From assembly GCA_041391505.1 (NCBI GenBank), contig JAWKNW010000011.1, positions 62,001-126,000 on the forward strand: DNA of 64,000 nt, read 5' to 3'. Under the pieces are notes generated by a model. That model saw only the letters and a program-made list of their open reading frames with translations, did not search any database and was not told the DNA's origin. Source of the DNA: Rhodothermales bacterium (GTDB taxonomy: Bacteria; Bacteroidota; Rhodothermia; Rhodothermales; JAHQVL01). Positions 62,181 through 64,000 of the stretch are shown in pieces; positions within the stretch are counted from its first letter, which is position 1, and every line of letters begins with the position of its first letter. The translations under genes were made by a program, and so were the position numbers.

Positions 62181-64000
62181 TCAGGACGGAGCGGTCGGGG
62201 GCGTTTCGATGGGGAGCGGATGCGTCTGAATATACGTCAGCCGGCGCTTAAAGTCGGTCAGCCGAAGCACTTCACCGAGCGCGCCGGCGGCGTCGAAGGC
62301 CGCGATGGCGCGATCGAGGGTGGCGAGGGCGTCAACGACCCGGCCGGCCCGGTACTGAAACAGGGCCAGCCATACCAGCCGTTGCCGATCGAGGGCCGGC
62401 GACAGCGCCGGCGCCGCGTCGAGCGCCGCGATGGCGTCGTCGAAGCGTTCCGCCGCGGCCAGGTACTGGCTCTGCAGGTAGGCCACCGCCGGCGTCGTCT
62501 CGCGCCAGGCGTCCAGCCGCTCCGCCTTTGCTTCCGGCTCCAGCGCCGAGCGCGCGATGCGAACGAGGCCCGGATGCCCGGCGAGGACACCGCGCAGCTG
62601 GACGAGCGCCCGCTCGTTGTGCTGGTACGGGGGCAGGCTGCGTTCGATGGCGGCGTAAAGCGCGCGCGCCGGCTCGGCCTCTCCGCCCATCGCGAGAGCA
62701 TCCGCCATCACAAACTGCATCCCGACGGAGACGGTGTCGCCACGCGCCTCCCGGGGAATGACCGTGTAGGCGCCGAATCGTTCCAGGGCAGCGGCGGCAT
62801 CGCCATGCGAAAGTAGCAGTCCGGCCCGCGCGACCTGCGCCGCCTCGAAGCGCGGATCGATCGCCAGTGCGGCCTCGATGGCGCCTTCGGCGGACACGGT
62901 ATCGCCGGCGGCCAGCGCCTCGAGTGCCTCGCGATACCGGCGAATATGCGGAGGCACGTAGTGGGGGCACTCCCGCTCGAACAACGAGGGCCGGCCAAAA
63001 CGCTGCACCACATAGCCGCGCACACCGATATCCAGCGCCGGCAGACGCGCAACATGGCGCTCCCACTCGCCGGCGAGGGCATCGACCGACTTTCCATAGA
63101 CCCGCTCGAAATCGCCGCGGGCGTACACCGCCTTGAACCGGTCCACGCCGTACGCCGCGATGAGGTACTGCACGAACGAGCCCATCATGGTATAGGAAAC
63201 GGCCCCGCGCCCGGTCCAGAACCCGAACGGCGAGAGCCGGTCCGCCAGGCTTCGCGCGCGTACGGCCAGCATGGCCTCCTGATCCGCGCCGCCGGCCGAC
63301 GCTGCGGCATACACCTGCTCGTCCATCGAGGGCCGGCCGCTCGGCGGCTCCATCGCCTCGGCGAACCCCTCGACCAGGCCGACGGACCACGAGGCGTGGA
63401 TGACGGGCATCCCGAAGCTCCGCGAAAAGACGTGGGCCAGTTCGTGGGGAAACACGTCGGTGTAGGCGTCGAGGAGCACGTGTGCCTGCGGCCGGCCGAG
63501 CCATACCGGCGCGACGTTGGTAAAACGCGCCCCGGTGAGGCGGGCCCGTGTGTCCGCGTCGGGGTAGAGATAGGAACGGATGCGTTCGGGCGGCTCGACG
63601 CCCAGCCGCGTGGCGAGCACGTGATAGCGGTATTCGTGATCCTCGGCCAGCACCTGGAGTTCGCCGTCGGTCAGCGACGCGGGATCGTAATAGATCTCAA
63701 AATGCGGCGTCACGATCATCCCGCCGAGCTCGCTCGCCAGGCGGCCGTAGGTCGTCACGATGCCGAGCCGCGGCGCCAGCGCGTAGCCGGCCGCCAGCAG
63801 CAGCGCCGCGCCCAGCGCCAGCCCCGTTTTCCGACGCCCGCGCCGCGCTTCGCCCAGCGTGTAGGCCAGCAGCGCGACGAGCATCGTCATCGCGCGGTAG
63901 ACGACGAGGCCGGACCGGATGAGGAGTTCCTCGTCGTATATCGGCCCCAGAAATCCCCCGAAGACGTGGTTGTAGCTGTAAAACTGGGGATGAAAACCGA
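62181..64000 (-). CDS. membrane gluzincin-like peptidase with TPR-like tail, cut by window edge
   Basis: The frame is open to the right edge and the first visible ATG (63890) is internal, because residues upstream (GFHPQFYSYNHVFGGFLGPI, then YDEELLIR) continue in frame. A hydrophobic stretch precedes a domain with the zinc motif HELAH (63432-63446) in FPHELAHVFSR. GLVEGFAEAM downstream could give the third ligand glutamate. The C-terminal 250 residues are helical TPR-like repeats. It resembles peptidase-MA-like proteins. The N-terminus lies outside the window. Confidence 0.8.
   Translation of the reverse strand, partial: GFHPQFYSYNHVFGGFLGPIYDEELLIRSGLVVYRAMTMLVALLAYTLGEARRGRRKTGLALGAALLLAAGYALAPRLGIVTTYGRLASELGGMIVTPHFEIYYDPASLTDGELQVLAEDHEYRYHVLATRLGVEPPERIRSYLYPDADTRARLTGARFTNVAPVWLGRPQAHVLLDAYTDVFPHELAHVFSRSFGMPVIHASWSVGLVEGFAEAMEPPSGRPSMDEQVYAAASAGGADQEAMLAVRARSLADRLSPFGFWTGRGAVSYTMMGSFVQYLIAAYGVDRFKAVYARGDFERVYGKSVDALAGEWERHVARLPALDIGVRGYVVQRFGRPSLFERECPHYVPPHIRRYREALEALAAGDTVSAEGAIEAALAIDPRFEAAQVARAGLLLSHGDAAAALERFGAYTVIPREARGDTVSVGMQFVMADALAMGGEAEPARALYAAIERSLPPYQHNERALVQLRGVLAGHPGLVRIARSALEPEAKAERLDAWRETTPAVAYLQSQYLAAAERFDDAIAALDAAPALSPALDRQRLVWLALFQYRAGRVVDALATLDRAIAAFDAAGALGEVLRLTDFKRRLTYIQTHPLPIETPPTAPS

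Overview
The window is about 64 kb of GC-rich chromosomal DNA from a Gram-negative bacterium. The gene content fits a member of the Rhodothermota or Bacteroidota, most likely a Salinibacter/Rhodothermales-like lineage. Signs of this are an OmpA protein with PKD domains, a lipoprotein of the type IX secretion plug family (DUF5103), many lipoproteins and signal peptides, ECF sigma factors next to hypothetical partners, and few clear Shine-Dalgarno sequences. No rRNA, tRNA, CRISPR array, prophage or complete transposon was seen, so the taxonomy is an inference. Both window edges cut genes: a BrnT-type toxin on the left and a gluzincin-like peptidase on the right.

Layout. 1-3.5 kb: BrnT toxin, a 69-bp tandem hairpin repeat, a MarC membrane protein, then an ECF sigma / membrane anti-sigma-like / periplasmic coiled-coil operon. 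3.5-10.2 kb: a secreted M14 carboxypeptidase, a Tat-exported calcineurin-type phosphoesterase, an NTF2-like secreted protein, an aldo/keto reductase and a ferric-reductase-like membrane protein. 10.3-18.9 kb: a minus-strand copper-efflux operon in the order Cys-rich exported protein, TolC-type channel, CusB, CusA, CopB-type ATPase. 19-25.5 kb: a B3/B4-domain protein, a GH130-like lipoprotein, an RraA-like protein, a Ycf48-like lipoprotein, TerC, and a second ECF sigma operon with two related small proteins. 25.9-30.5 kb: a large FAAL-ACP-alpha-oxoamine synthase fusion with a two-domain VOC protein, a candidate lipid or natural-product locus. 30.6-32.8 kb: a SorAB-like sulfite dehydrogenase operon with a newly noticed 44-aa membrane protein. 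32.9-39 kb: a fusion of a methylmalonyl-CoA-epimerase-like domain and an alpha/beta hydrolase, GNAT, a hydrolase lipoprotein, VOC, NTF2-like, DUF2283 and a GH18-like lipoprotein. 39-47 kb: uvrC and two tandem paralogous hybrid histidine kinases. 47-52 kb: a minus-strand cluster of a divergent enolase-like protein, an APH-type kinase, a TIM-barrel PEP-hydrolase-family protein, a cytochrome c and a UPF0261/Tm-1-like protein. 52-64 kb: a ThuA/PQQ-dehydrogenase-like/HEAT fusion, SpmA and SpmB, OmpA, a single-domain CBM48 protein, glgA, a DUF5103 lipoprotein and the truncated peptidase.

The most unusual non-coding signal is a set of intergenic elements. Their arms are degenerate short-period repeats (roughly 7-15 bp units such as GGATGCNGGATNC or GGTTCAAGG). 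In five cases a G-rich arm and its reverse-complement C-rich arm flank a loop of tens of bases. Several unrelated unit sequences share this architecture. The most unusual coding signals are the enolase-like/kinase/PEP-hydrolase/UPF0261 cluster, the FAAL-ACP-AOS/VOC pair, the epimerase-hydrolase fusion lacking its serine nucleophile, and the sigma-linked paralog pair.
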